Shown: positions 43,930-56,329, counted from the stretch's first letter. The stretch: DNA of 64,000 nucleotides from Rhodocollybia butyracea (GCA_015501585.1 JADNRY010000040.1:1-64000); one strand, 5' to 3'. Program-made: numbers and translations. The notes: generated by a model from the sequence alone, not told the origin.

Positions 43930-46007
43930 ATGGCTTCAAATACTCAAAATGGCTCTGCTGATCCTGCAGCAGAAGCCTCCAACATGAATATTCCTGCTCT
44001 CGTTGGAATCAATTTTGGAAACTCTTTTGCGTCAATTGCCGTTTTCACAAAAGTCAGTTGCTGCAAATTTTTTGTGTTTTTCCCAACAAGCTGAAGTTTT
44101 CTGTTGTTTAGGATGGACTAGCCGAGTGTATCGCAAATGAAGATGGAGAGCGACAAATAGCTAGCGCCTTGTCGTTTTTCGGCGAAGAAATGGTTAGATC
44201 GATTTGCTATTTAAGTTGGGAGGGATAAAAGCAGATCAATTTATCTATCGTTTTATCTGCAGTACATCGGGACTCCCGCCAAAGCTCAACTTGTGAAAAA
44301 CGCCAAGAACACAATTGTTGGTTTCCGCAATCTCCTAGGCAAAAAGTACGTTATTTTCGCTGTTTCTTAGCCGACGCTAAAATTTCATCGTCGGGTAGAT
44401 TCTCGGAGATACCTCAGTCACAATCACCAACATCTGCTCCAGTTATTCAACATCCAGATCTTGCTGACGAACCCGCGTACAAGGTAGAAATTCTTCAGCC
44501 TGCACCGGCACCTCTCCCCAAAAGTGCTTCTGGTACTCCAGCAGCGTCGTCTGCCCCTACTCCAAGATCTGAACCCATCCCCGCCGAGCGCATCCTTACC
44601 GTCTCCGAGGTAACCACAATATTTCTGAAATCGCTCTTGCAATCTGCGGAAGATTTCTTGGGTAAAAAAGTTCAAGGAGCTGTTATCACTGTACCATCGA
44701 TTTTCACCGATACTCAAAAAGATGCCCTTGAAAAAGCGGCCGCTGATGCTGGCATTACCGTATATCAACTACTAGAAGAACCTGCTGCTGCCGCAGCAGC
44801 CACTACCACCGAAGCCTGGAACCCCTCACTCCCTGCTGACCGAACTCAACTCATCGTTGACGTTGGTGCATCATCTCTCTCTCTTTCCCTACTGTCACTG
44901 CGAGAAGGCTTAGCCCACCTTCTTGCTTCATCTTCTTCGATTTCTGTCGGTGGTGATGCCATCGACTCCAAAACCATTGCTTTCTTCGCCAACGAATTTA
45001 CCAAAAAGACGAAAACTCCCTTGACCGTCGGCTCCGAAAAACCATCTACAGCAGACGCTCGTGCAGAGGCCAAACTCCGTCTCGCCGTCGAGCACACCAA
45101 ACGCACGATTAGTGCCTCGCCTGGTGCTGCTACCTGCTCCGTTGAGTCTCTCAAGGATGGAGTAGACTTTACTGGTTCTATCAACCGATTGCGATTCGAT
45201 ATGATCGCCCGGCCGATATACGACTCTATCGCCCGTGCTGTGGTTGATCTTTTGGAATCAGCCAAGGTCGACGCTCACCAGGTTGACGAAATTGTGTACG
45301 TCGGTGGTACGACGTGCTTGCCTGGCCTTGACGAGCATCTTTGTCTCACCGGTGGCTTCCGCGAAGATATCGACACACCATTTAACACGGGTACTGTGAT
45401 TGGTGGAGGAATCGGAGACCCCACCACGGTTCTTGCCCGTGGATGTGCCTTGCAGGCTGCTTTGATTGCCTCATTGACAGAGGAAGATGCTGAACTTGCG
45501 AAGGCGTTTGAGCGTGGTTCCGATTTGACCGAAGTAAAAACCACCTCGAAAACACTGGGTCTAGTGTTCCCTGACGATTCAGGGAACGAGACTGGTGGAA
45601 CTTGGGTACCTCTTTTACCGGCAGAGACTGCTCTTCCTGCTCGACGAACGGCAACATTCGACATCGGTCTTTCTGAAAGCTCGAAACGATTCGCTTATGA
45701 GCTGTGGGAAGCTGTAGAAGGTATCCGTATAGAAAAGGTTAAGCCTGAGAGGATAGATGATGAGGAGGAAGAAGAGGAGGACATCGAGGTGAAGCACAAG
45801 ACAACCACAAAGGAAACGCTGTTGGGTGCTGCTCAGGCAGAAGCGGCGTTGGGCATAAAGGTGAAAGGACCTTCAAAAGATGCTGGCAAGTGGACGACAA
45901 CTGTGGAAGCTACGATTACCGTTAGCGCCTCTGGCAGTGTTGATGTATTGGTGAAGGAGATTGGCAAGGGTGGGGCAGTAGCTTCTATCAAGGTTTCTGC
46001 ATCGTGA
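43930..46007 (+). CDS. SSZ1: Ssz1-like Hsp70 of the ribosome-associated complex, 631 aa
   Basis: Exons 43930-44052, 44112-44192, 44263-44345 and 44399-46007 give one frame. The N-terminal ATPase part matches fungal Ssz1: VGINFGNSFASIAVF, ANEDGERQIASALSFFGEE, AKNTIVGFRNLLG, then GAVITVPSIFTDTQKDAL, AGITVYQLLEEPAAAAAA, VDVGASSLSLSLLS and VYVGGTTCLPGL. Compared with yeast Ssz1 (538 aa) the protein is longer because of Pro/Ser/Ala-rich and acidic segments (EEEEEED near the C-terminus). In fungi Ssz1 pairs with the J-protein Zuo1 at the ribosome exit tunnel and helps the Ssb chaperone fold new chains. I chose ATG 43930 rather than the in-frame ATG at 43888 because the later start fits the usual length of the N-terminus. 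Intact. Confidence 0.92.
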
Positions 46008-47468
46008 TGAAGTAATTCGTTTCGCGTAGCCGGCAGTGTGCAGTTTACAGTGTTCATAAACTAATTGTTATAGACATGTTTAGACTAATATCTGTCTGGA
46101 TATACATGTTAATGCGAATGATATGTCCGGTAAGCTTCAGCATTACACCACTACGGGGCAGACCAGGCCGATCGCGAGGGTCAACCGCTCTTATCGGCTT
46201 TCCTTTTGTAACCCTTCCTTCCCTCCTTCTAGTTCCTTCCCCTCTCTTTTGTGGTGCGCATTTAAGAATATGTATCTGGTCTGTTGGGTGTCTGAGCATG
46301 AGCACGAGCCTGCCTGAGCCCGAAGGGGTGATGTAAACGCAAAATTATGGTACATTATCAGAGGTTGTAACGCCTTGGGGCCAGAAGTGTAATTAAAGGG
46401 GTGTAGTAGTGAGTAGTGTAAGGGCTTGTAAGGGCTTGTAAGGGTTGAAAAAGGAAATAAAAAGTAGGGTCCATGTTCGTCGAGCTCTCCAGAGTCCATT
46501 TGGTGGTTCTCTGACCTCCTAGCTGTCCACTTCTTTGTCTCCGTTCCTTCGCTTCGTCTTCTTCCTTCGCGATTGGGGGGAGTACCCCGATATATGGTGG
46601 AATCTGCGGGTGTCGTTGATGAACTGGATGACCCTCATGACCATGAACCGCACGGAATATCGTGAGCGGCCACCGGATCCGACCACCAACTCTCACTCCA
46701 AGTTGCCCATTCTAATCACTCCACCTTTATAAGAAATAAATGGGACTCAACGCTTAAGCTTATAGGCGATCACCTCAAACAACTGTCAAAGCCCTTCAAA
46801 GCCACACAAACACATCAGCCGTAAAAATTAACTGTCGATCCGAGAATAAAGAGCACCAGCCAAATTTGAAATTTGCGATAATTTTTTTTCGGATTACACT
46901 CAGATGGCCGATGCTCATCGAAGTACACAATGTTATGTCTCTCAAAAAATCTCTCTATAGTGGTCAACCACAGACACACATTGGTGATTAAACAGAGCAA
47001 AGACTTCGCCATTCTATGGATATATGTACATTTAGCGGCGAGTCGGGGGCGGGGTGCCGCTCTCCTCCTCTCTCCTCTTGGGGATACCTCCAGATCCGCG
47101 TAAGGAAATGATACCCGAAATTGACAGAGAAATCAGGCAAAACCCCATCAAAAATCTCCCAGAGGATCAGGAGGGTCTGCTTAGGGTCTGCTAGATTTTA
47201 GAATCTAGGAGAGGTATCGAATCTCAAACCTGAACTTGAAACGATGGTGGCTCGCTTAGGCCAGCTTAGGCCCCGACCGTTATATTAGTATACCGCCAGC
47301 TTCTTCCTTCCTTCAAGTTCCTTCCTTCCTTCCTATTTATTTCTACGGAAAGTCATCCACTCACTGCCCCCACTCATTTTACTACATAACACAACTGAGG
47401 AACTCGAGGTCTGTTTGGTAATCCCGCGAGAGTTGGAACCACACTTATTTTATGCTGTCGCACAGGTC
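46008..47468. other. Intergenic region between SSZ1 and the monooxygenase
   Basis: About 1.46 kb with short frames only. A decamer (AGGGCTTGTA) is repeated in tandem about three times near 46420-46448, and a TTCC-rich pyrimidine stretch lies at 47300-47345, just upstream of the monooxygenase gene. Confidence 0.45.
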
Positions 47469-49574
47469 ATGAAGGTCGCTGTCATCGGAGCAGGGCCGTC
47501 GGGTCTTGTTACACTGAGGTATCTTCTCGCTGCGTCGCGACAATTGGGTTGCGAAGAGGTTGAGGCTCGTTTGTTCGAGTTGCAACCACATGTCGGCGGT
47601 ACTTTTGCGGCGAGAGTTTATGAAGGGGCCGAGGTTAGTTCCCAACAGAATGTGATCATCTGTCAAGCTCTAATTTGGCTATAGCTCGTATCGTCCAAGC
47701 AACTCACCACCTTTTCGGACTACAGAAGCCCCTATCCCGAGGATTTCCTCAGTGCTGAAAGATACGTTGAGTATCTTAACAGCTATGCAACGCACCACGA
47801 TTTGTGGCCAAATATCAAACTCCGCACCAAAGTCATTGCTTTGACGAGAAGACGCAATGGTGGCCATCTGGTGACCTATACAGACGAAGAGACGGGAGGA
47901 TCAGAACTCACTTGGGAATGTGATGCCGTAGCTGTTTGTTCTGGGCTTCATGTGGAGCCAAACGTTCCGTTCATCAAGGGTATCGAGAATGTCCCGCTAG
48001 TTTTTCACTCTTCTCAATTCAAGGAGAGGAAACAGTTCGGTGAAGGCAAGACCGTACTCGTCGTTGGGACGGGTGAAACCGGCGCCGACCTGGGATATCT
48101 AGCTGTTACAGCCAGCACAGCGAGGGTCCTAATGAGCCATCGCGATGGTATGCACTTCGCCCCCAAGGTTTGTGATTCCTATTTCCTACACCACCTCAAC
48201 GACAGTTGCTGACATTGATCATGAAGCGAAATCCCGGTCCTGTGTTGCTGCCAATTTTAGGCCGGAAACCAAACCCCAACGAGCCTGGTATCCCTATCGA
48301 TGTCAGTCGGGCGAATCTTTTCGACACCACTTACGTTCCCTATATTCTTCGCAACAGTGATTTGCTGTGGGAGTACTACAACATATACATCAAATCGTTA
48401 CTTTGGCTATCGTCCGGTGCGACGGCGGGAATGGACCAGTGGGCTGGAGAGATCAGCAAGGCTCGACACCATCCATCAAAGATTTTCTTTAACAAATCTA
48501 TGAAAGTCTGCCCCTATATTAGCGAGCCCTACCGACCCAAACTACCAGGTTGGAGACTTTGGATATATGCTCTACGATCGGCCTTGGTGCAAACTCCAAT
48601 CCCCGACACTTGCGGAAAGCGCATCGACTTGGCACCGTGGCCTGAGGAGTTTGACTCGGAAGGCGTTGTCCGCTTCAAAGACAACGGACGTGAAGAATAC
48701 CACAGGCTGAAAGATGAAAAGATCAGGCCAGATATCGTTGTACTTTGCACAGGATACAAACAAACCTTCCCTTTCTTGCACGCCAATGACGGACAGACTG
48801 GACAAGAATATCCTACTCCAGATCGAACCAACGTCCGAGGCATCTGGAAGGATGATGAGCCCGACATTGGCTTCGTTGGCTTCATCCGGCCGTCGCTGGG
48901 GGCGATCCCACCTCTATCGGAATTGCAGGCTCAGCTCTGGGTACTAAACCTCCTAGCACCCCAAAAGATTCCTCGACCTCTGATCCCTCGCGACGAACCA
49001 CATTATCGACTTCAACACCCACCTGGCTCTAGGGTTACATATGGTGTCGATCATGAGAGCTATGCATACCAACTTGCTCTCGATATGGACTCGGCTCCAG
49101 GCATTTCTGACATTTTTGGCGTTATGTACAGAAAATATGGCGCGAACACCTGGCGCCTGCCTATTATTTGGGCTTTGGGAGCTCACTTTACTACGAAATT
49201 TCGTTTACAGGGTCCTTGGCAATGGGATGGCGCGCAGGATCTGCTAGTGACGGGAGAATTCTGGGAGACTATTACCAGACGCCCAATCTTCTTTGGTAAG
49301 TCATGAGCCTCTCATTCTGCCTACATGCTCACTCTGCGTAGGACATTTTGCGGTCAATATACTGCCGATCGTGATTTTTGGCCCAGTTTGCCTGTTGTTT
49401 GCCATCTACGGCATTTTATTGAGCATCTGGGAAGAAGTCGTGCACGTAGTTGCAACCGCTTACGAAGCTCTTGAGGTCGATCATGGCGAATTGGCCAGTA
49501 AAGCGCGGTACGACAAACGCGACAAAGCAGAATTTGTTGGAGCTTATGTACTTTCCGATAGTTTGAACCCTTGA
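47469..49574 (+). CDS. Flavin-containing monooxygenase, 649 aa
   Basis: Exons 47469-47633, 47685-48167, 48227-49295 and 49342-49574 join in frame. The protein starts MKVAVIGAGPSGLVTLRYLL, the FAD-binding GxGxxG. A second nucleotide-binding motif (VLVVGTGETGADLGYL) binds NADPH, and PDIVVLCTGYKQTFPF matches the C-terminal ATGY-type motif of the family. A hydrophobic segment near the end (VNILPIVIFGPVCLLFAIYGILL) suggests a membrane anchor. The family oxidises N- or S-containing small molecules using NADPH and oxygen; the substrate here is unknown. It lies 177 bp upstream of the isomerase copy in the same orientation. Intact. Confidence 0.88.
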
Positions 49575-49751
49575 ATATATCATAGTCAGCGACAACACCA
49601 GTGAGAGTGAGAGGGCGACAGCAATCCAGTCACAGCCAGCCGGCACTTGAAGCGCCGAGTCGCCGTGAACGCTGACCGGCCCGCAGATTCAACTTCTTTC
49701 TCTCAGAAATCATGCGAGTTGTACTTTGCTTGACCGCTTTTAACTACCACC

Positions 49752-51003
49752 ATGGCAAATCTGTCTACAAAATGGATCAAAGTTTCTGAGCCTGCTCGTC
49801 ATGTTTTGCTCGTAGAGCTAGCCCGGTACGGAGAACGACCTGGTTACTCGAACACTTATTGAATCATACTTTTGCTCAGGAGTCCAGTCAACGCAGTTTG
49901 CACCGAGTTGGTCAATGTAGATACCCATAACCCTTCCATCATTGAACAAATCATCTAGGTTCTGGCAAGAGTACGGCAAGCTCTTCGAATCTATCTCGGC
50001 GGAAGTCCCCGATGTAAGAGCTGTTGTTCTCTCCTCCGTTTTCCCGGAAATCTTCAGTGCTGGATTGGACTGTATGTCATCAAAAACCTGTCCAAATCCT
50101 TACTCTAATTGAATTTACGTTTCCAGTGCTCGAAGCTGGAGAAATCGCGAAGGCTACTGCAAACTCTGACCCAAATACTACGGATGCTGCACGGATAGCT
50201 TTTAGATTTCCACAAACAGATCATCCCGTTTCAGAAGGCAATAACAGCCCCAGAAAGGTGCCTTTTTCCTGTAATCGCAGCCGTCCATGGAATGGTAGTT
50301 GGGCTGGGTGTGGTACGTCTCATTTCAACTCGGCCATGCTCCAGACCAGGGTACGACCAGTGATTACAGGACATGATATCTGCCTGTGATATTCGTTATG
50401 CTGCATCAAATGCAAAATTCACAATCAAAGTATGTTATTGTTTTTATACCACTTTCGTCTCAGTGGAATGTGCTTTTCCAGGAAATAGGTTAGTCCTTTC
50501 GTGATGAACGAACGCGAAGGCACTGGATCCTCTTTTTAGATATCGGCTTGGCTGCGGACATGGGATCCCTGGCCTACCTACCAAAGATCACGGGAAACAT
50601 GAGTTTCATACGTGAAATGGCATACACTGCGCAATGGTTCCCTGCGTCCAAGGCGGAGCAAATTGGTCTTGTGTCCAAGGTGGTAGAGGGCGGAAGGGAC
50701 GAAGTTGTTGCGGCTGCGCTGGAGGTAGCTCAGCTTATTGCTACGAAGAGCTTGATCGCCGTCACTGGAACAAAGAGACTTCTGAGTCACGCGAGAGATC
50801 ACTCTGTGTCGGAAAACCTGGAATATACGACTTTATGGAACTCTGCTATGCTCCAGACCAAGGTAGAGTTTGATGACTATAGTTTTGCTTATGCGGTACT
50901 AACAAACGACCAGGACATGATGGAAACGCTAGAGTCAACTAAAGCTAAGCGACCAGGCAAATTCTTACCACTCAATTTCAAGTTCGGCAAGTCCAAGCTT
51001 TGA
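49752..51003 (+). pseudogene. Peroxisomal dienoyl-CoA isomerase, frameshifted copy
   Basis: The gene structure equals that of the intact copy at 57280-58526 (same introns, including the tiny exon). One extra T in the run at 50201-50203 shifts the frame after AARIA, before the active-site part, so the product would be truncated. Outside this base the copy is well preserved, keeps the better conserved SAGLD motif (GSD in the intact copy) and ends in SKL, a type 1 peroxisomal signal. It is either a very young pseudogene or carries an assembly error. Confidence 0.8.
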
Positions 51004-51010
51004 GAAAACT

Positions 51011-51950
51011 TCAGTCTCGGAGTCGTTGTAGATCACTCTGATTTCTTGTTGAGGTCGTTGAAATAGAGGTAATAATAATAATAATGATTGAACCAGACAA
51101 AAATCGCAATGCAACTAGAGCGTCGCTACTACTACGGGCCCGTTGAATTGGGGGAGATGCAGTGACTATGTGCTTTCCGCTTCCAGATGCGCCATTGGAT
51201 TGACTCGTAGTATCGATATTGAAATCTCGATGTGCGAGTGACGTGGAAATCATTGGGGTGGATGAATCTACTACGGATGTGGCAGATTCTCGCGCGGTAC
51301 TTTGAGTGTATATTGAAGCATTATTCGGGGGAATGAGACTCATGAGAGGATATGATAGCGGAGATGAAGGCGGAGGTGTCATGGAATTTCCGAATTGTGG
51401 CAGAATCTCGTGTATCGCTGGAAAGCTGAGGGCCGTAACCGCAGATTTAGATGTATCGGGAAGATATTTTGGGTATGGGTTGTCAAGCCTGAACGGTTTA
51501 TGGTCGGAGTGCTGAGGCATGCCTATTGAATTTTTGAGATTCAACGTCGCCGTTGAAAGTAGGGTCGAGTATCTTTTCAACTAGTTTAGCAGGTTCCAAA
51601 GCAGGAGCAAATATCGCGTACCCTGTTGCATTCTCGAGATCCCCTGCAACAAAACTCTTAGCCATCTCAGCCCTCATATTCCGTTCAAGCATATTGCTCC
51701 TACCCCCACACCCAAACAACATCCGATACCTCCTCCTCGCCTCGGATGTAAACCCAAAGAATAGGAAGAAAATCAAGCCCAATCCCACGAAAATCCACCG
51801 ATTAGCCTCAAGCAGTATTTCTTCAGCCGTGTCTCCACGCCACTCATCCTCTGTATACCCATTCACAACCCCGCGCATCTGGTCCCACGCTCCCCACACT
51901 TTGAAAGGCGACATAAAACTATCAGAAGTCGCAGTACTGGTTGCACTGAG
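51011..51950 (-). pseudogene. STE3-type pheromone receptor, truncated copy II
   Basis: The minus strand from 51950 matches the intact receptor from the end of the sixth helix (LSATSTATS-SFMSPFKVWGAWDQM) through the seventh helix (WIFVGLGLIFFLFFGFTSEARRRYR) into the Ser/Pro-rich C-tail. Helices 1-5 are absent: the homology stops at about 51950. The last third of the tail is also deleted, with a join near 51125 leading to an unrelated end. It is convergent with the isomerase copy, 7 bases apart. Confidence 0.85.
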
Positions 51951-52733
51951 CTTACCTACTTGAGATTGTTAGACATTTTCAATGGGTCTGATTCTCTCTT
52001 ATCATGGATATATAGTACATGCGAGCCTATTACCAGCATATGAGAGCAATAGGTGAACTTGTTCTCTCTTGAACTCACTGTTTTGGGTTGTAAAAGCGAG
52101 TTTTGTGACCATGTCTCTGTTAGTCCTCCTAGGATAGAGATGAATATCAAATTGTAGAGTGTGGAGTGGAGATGGGGTTAGGAGTGGCGGTACAGCACAG
52201 ATCTAGAGTCCCACACAAAAGCATCTACTGGATGCACGTGCGTAACAGCATTTCTCCAGGTGGACTATTACCAGTTCAGCTCCAGCTGAACATTACAGAG
52301 GCCCGATGCTGTACGACATTGTCGGCACACCGTAGGGAGATATTACTCTCCACAAAAAAAAAAAAAAAAAAAAAACATGGATAGAGTATTTTATGCTACT
52401 ATAAGGATACTTGAATAAAATTATGACTCGATGGCACTCCCTCATTAGATTCCGTGATGTCCGATCCTAATTATAATTTATCTCCTTGCTCTGTACACTG
52501 TCTTGAACCATGAGCGGAAACACCGGCAAGCTTTTCCGGTACATTCCCACGCTTCCATCCTCGGTTATCCTCATCGTTCCAGACAATATTCTATTAGTAT
52601 ATAGCCTCGAAAATCTTATAGAAAGTCTCTCTGACTGGTATGCACTATAAAGTATTCAATACCTATAGAATATATGAAGTAATACCTTAACTGTGACTAT
52701 GGAAGACGAGATGTTGAGACAGTATATGATAGT
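51951..52733. other. Intergenic, with a 22-base A tract
   Basis: No gene is supported. Positions 52354-52375 are an uninterrupted run of 22 A, a microsatellite and a possible assembly weak point. Confidence 0.5.
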
Positions 52734-53173
52734 TACGAGTCCTGAATGTGTCCTTATGGCCGGTTTTGCGTGGGAATTTCTTCCCGATTAGGGTTGATCT
52801 TGCCCAAATTTGGAAGAATCGTTTCCCCATATTTAGAAATGTCAAAGCGCTTGGCATGTGACTTTCTGATGTACCCACTGTATATCCCATGTTACCCAAA
52901 ACTTTGCCGCATCTACCTTTTTACTCTTAAACTTCTTGCATCAAATGCCGTTGTGGTTGCACCTCTAATGCGTGCATTATCAGTGCTGTACATTCTTTTC
53001 GCCACACGGCGTTTATCCATCTTAGTAAACTTTACTTCCATTTTTGTAGCCCCCACACTTACTTCCTCGGTTTTTTTACATTTCATTGGCGGTTGTTGCA
53101 GTGCACGATTCATAACTAGTGTCTTGCAGGACTCGTACCTGCCACGCGCTTGGCGCGGTGGCCCACACTCGCA
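52734..53173 (+). mobile_element. 440-bp DNA element, shorter copy
   Basis: The first ~170 bases and the last ~60 bases match the element at 37726-38666 read in reverse (shared TACGAGTCCTGAATG, TATGGCCGGTTT, ATGTCAAAGC and the end CCCACACTCGCA). It is flanked by AGT on both sides (52731-52733 and 53174-53176), the same 3-bp duplication as ACT at the other copy. About 500 internal bases are missing relative to that copy. A 181-codon plus-strand frame crosses it but is probably not a gene. Confidence 0.65.
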
Positions 53174-53831
53174 AGTACAATGCAACAAGGAAGGCTCCAG
53201 CAAGACATATAGTAGTATATTAAAGCTCAAGGCACCGGGTACCTCTGTAGTGCAGACCCGTACCATCATTAGCTCCCTTCAGGAAGCTTAAATCCATCGG
53301 TTGGAGGCATGTGCCATCTGCCCACTGTTTCTCATATTTTCTATGTGGTTTGTGTATGTCAGACATTGTCTCGTGTTTCAGAAGCCCATAAACATCTCAA
53401 AAAACCCCAAAAAAGTTAATTCTTATGATGATTACTTTGAGATATCGGAGAAAAATGTAAACCACTTATCTACAAGGCCATCCGCGATAAGTTCTCGAAG
53501 GGGGCTTATCTTCGGATAAGATAGCAAGGCAATCAAACCAGCCGAGCACGTGGGAGCGTTATCTTCTTTGCTCCTGGCTGCCATGATGTTTGTCTCCCCT
53601 AGGCAGACTCTATACGTTTGTTCACAGGCAGGCAGTGCAAACTTGTATAGAGTCTGCTATTAGTCACGCCGCGTATACCGTACTGCGGCAAATTTCCATA
53701 TACCCGATTAGGTATAATAGTTATGTAAGCTCAACGAAAGCCGTTTTCTACAATCAACGATATTTCTGACCCATTATCGACGCGTTTCTCCTCGCCTACT
53801 CGCTCATGAACAGCCGTAAACCTAAGGTATA
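53174..53831. other. Intergenic, no supported gene
   Basis: Downstream of the element; only short frames are present. Confidence 0.4.
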
Positions 53832-54218
53832 ATGAACATATATAATACCGAAGTCCAAAATGTCGCGTCGCACTCGAATAATGCCACTCCCAGGCCTTTA
53901 ATTCACCTACTTCCTTCCACAGACATTGCAGGTCAGACACCTGGAATACATCACGAACTTCAGAAAGGAAGTAGCGGAGACATCAACGCTCCTTATCTAC
54001 CCCTCGAAACTGACGTTCCAGTTCCAAAAACACTTACCTTCACACAGTCCTGGTCTTCATCTGAACCCCCTCGAAAGCGTCATCGTGGTCCCAATCGCGC
54101 GTCTACCTCCACTACAAAGGAGAATGCAGTGCAGATCAATACTCCCGGTACTCCTTCGCGTAGTTCCCGCCTAGCAGAATCTCGAAAACGCGGTCGGAAG
54201 GCCAATAACCCAACGTAG
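53832..54218 (+). CDS. Hypothetical 128-aa protein with AT-hook-like basic end
   Basis: The frame from ATG 53832 is polar and rich in Ser, Thr and Pro, with basic stretches (PPRKRHRGPN and SRKRGRKANNP) resembling nuclear localisation or AT-hook motifs. It overlaps the 3' end of the helicase gene on the other strand by about 50 bases. It may belong to a helicase-linked mobile unit. No family is recognised. Confidence 0.3.
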   Translation: MNIYNTEVQNVASHSNNATPRPLIHLLPSTDIAGQTPGIHHELQKGSSGDINAPYLPLETDVPVPKTLTFTQSWSSSEPPRKRHRGPNRASTSTTKENAVQINTPGTPSRSSRLAESRKRGRKANNPT

Positions 54219-55064
54219 GTCTGGGAAATTCAGAGCATTGGTTAAGGAGGAAGTGAGGATTGTGGTGGTGACCCGGATTTCTCGTCGAAGATTGGAGCGG
54301 CGCAAGTGAAGAAAATTGCCCATGGTGAGATCAAACTGCTTTATAATGTCATCGTACATGGCACCTTTGCGAAGGGTTGCTGTGAGAAGCAGAAGACGGG
54401 TACGACTGGGTAATCGGACCCTTATACGCCCAATTCTTCCATATGCTTTACGAAAAAATCTCGACCATGAACTAGCAAGGTGCGCCTCATCAACCACAAG
54501 AGCATAAACATGTTCTGTAAATTTGGGATGGTTCAGGAGTTTTGCAAACCCATTCCCTTCGAGTTGCTCTGGTGCCAGAAGTATTACATTTGGGGTTTCT
54601 ATTGCCTGTTCCCAAAGGCTCCTATCTTTTTCGAGCTCGTCGGAGTTGATGACCATGGTTTTGATATCGTAACCTTTCAGCTTCGCAGCCTGGGATACGG
54701 TGAGATTTTTACATTATTATGAGACAAAGCGACAGACCAGATCAACCTCAAGTGCATCAGTCGGACAGGCTACCAAAATAACTGGATTCCTCACTATTAT
54801 GTCATGGTATTTGGAAGGAAGCAGGCTTCTATCAAGGCCGAAACGGACCATGCATATTACAAGAAGTGCTAGGATTCCCGTTTTTCCTGATCCACAAGCT
54901 GAAGTGACAAGGGCGTCAAGACCGACCATGAGTGCAGTGACAACTAGGAGTGAATAGGAGTGAGGGTCAAAACCCAGTTGTGGATGGGCAGTTTTGCGAC
55001 ATAGTTCCTTGCCGGATTGAGAGTTAAGCTCAAACTGCCCTTCAGACGCGTTCAATTCACTCAT
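54171..55064 (-). pseudogene. RecQ-like helicase, N-terminal half only
   Basis: From ATG 55064 the protein has a Walker A motif (SACGSGKTGIL). An intron of about 45 nt near 54746-54700 is followed by DEAH box and motif III (LVVDEAHLASSW, then RLLLLTATL). The order matches the first RecA-like domain of RecQ-type helicases that are multiplied in many mushroom genomes. The second helicase domain and the zinc-binding/C-terminal parts are missing; the frame stops at 54171 soon after NFPDLRWV. It is most likely a truncated copy of a mobile or subtelomere-associated helicase gene. Confidence 0.65.
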
Positions 55065-55341
55065 GAGTTCGAAAAAAAATTACGCGTCAAATCGTTAATT
55101 AGGTGTACAGCCACTACACATGATCGGCACATGATTGAAATTTGGCAGTACGGTTTAGCCCCATCAACAATTTTCAGACTACCATGATGTGCCATCGCGT
55201 CTCTCGCATTCGTATTCGTATTCGCGTTTACTTCAAACAATGGAACAAAATTCTTTCTTTCCTAGATCGCTCTCGCTCGATGACCCAGACTGAGATCATA
55301 GAACACACGCGAATCCAGCGGCTATCGCAGCCATAGGAAAA

Positions 55342-56180
55342 ATGTCGCCGGAAATGCGCATTAAGAAGAACTTCTCTATTGAATCGGCGAACAACACCAG
55401 ATATGTTAAAACATATGACCATGCTGTAGGAGAGACTTCCAGACCGGGCTCACCTACAGCTTCTTTTATGACTGTAGCCTCAGCAGACTTACAAAGGATC
55501 AGGAAAGACCAGGGCCTCCTCAAAAGCCTAGCAGACTTTCTAGGGCCTTGGCCTCGTAATTGGCTGAAAGGAAAAGAAGAAGAGGATGCAGAAGCTAGAA
55601 GGAATAATGGCAAGGATAACCGTGCCCCCAAAAGGCTGAAACTCGCAGCAGATGTTGTCGAAATCCTTGACGATCCCACAGCTCGTCCTACAGTCCAATT
55701 CCCAGACACCCTCATATACACAGCCAATCTCAGCAGCTCACCTCCCTTATGCCTCTTCACCCTTCCTCACCTCCAGACAATCCATGCCTTCCAAAACGAA
55801 ATCAAGACCAAAAAAAAACCTACATCCCTGACGACGAAGGAAAAATCATCTCGATTGGTATCTACGACATCGCAAAACTACACGAAAGACTTGGAATCGC
55901 AGCAGACACCGGTAAATCAGATGGTCTGACGTTCTCCCAATTCCGAGACGCCGCCCAGAACTTCTATAATTTTGAGGCTGAACGTACTGAAGGCCACGGG
56001 CAGAGTATCCGGGCCCAGTGGACCTCAAGCCATTTCATGTTCTTTCTGAACCAACCGGATGCCGAAGAACTTTATAGTCACTGGAAGCCTATTGAGTATG
56101 ACCTCCGCCTCCAACATCAGCTGAGGTTGCTCAGTTTCAACATTGAAATATACCGTGGAAGCTGGTTAAAAGCTGAGTGA
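55342..56180 (+). pseudogene. Hypothetical gene broken at a 9-base A run
   Basis: From ATG 55342 the frame is open (MSPEMRIKKNFSIES...) up to the A tract at 55810-55818. The protein-like text then continues in another frame (TYIPDDEGKIISIGIYDIAKLHERLG ... FFLNQPDAEELYSHWKPIEYDLRLQHQ) to 56180. One extra A would join the two frames. This points to a homopolymer error, a young pseudogene or, less likely, programmed slippage. Unknown family; similar proteins seem common in mushroom genomes, which I state from memory only. Confidence 0.5.
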
Positions 56181-56329
56181 GCAAGGGATATCCAAAGGAC
56201 ACAGGACGCTGCTACAGCCTCTGCAAACTCAGCTGCCTCCTTAATCTTTTAATCTCATCCTCATAAGCAAATTTCCATTCTTCCCTATGATACACCTCTG
56301 ACACCTTTACATCTTTATACCTTCAGGCC

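Larger units (their letters stand above)
49683..51950. repeat. Segmental duplication, left copy (isomerase + STE3)
   Basis: This block is repeated at 57220-59808 with high identity and the same gene order. The left copy is shorter mainly because about 320 bp of the STE3 C-tail are deleted. Confidence 0.88.

Noticed and set aside
44846..45664. Long minus-strand frames inside SSZ1.
   Set aside because: They mirror the strong codon bias of SSZ1 on the other strand and have no domain of their own.
46420..46448. Short tandem decamer as a possible regulatory array.
   Set aside because: Only about three units and no relation to a nearby promoter; recorded as simple repeat only.
52746..53291. A 181-codon plus-strand frame as a hydrophobic protein gene.
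   Set aside because: It starts inside the 440-bp element and runs out of it into unrelated DNA, and an opposite-strand frame is nearly as long; more likely chance in a mobile element.
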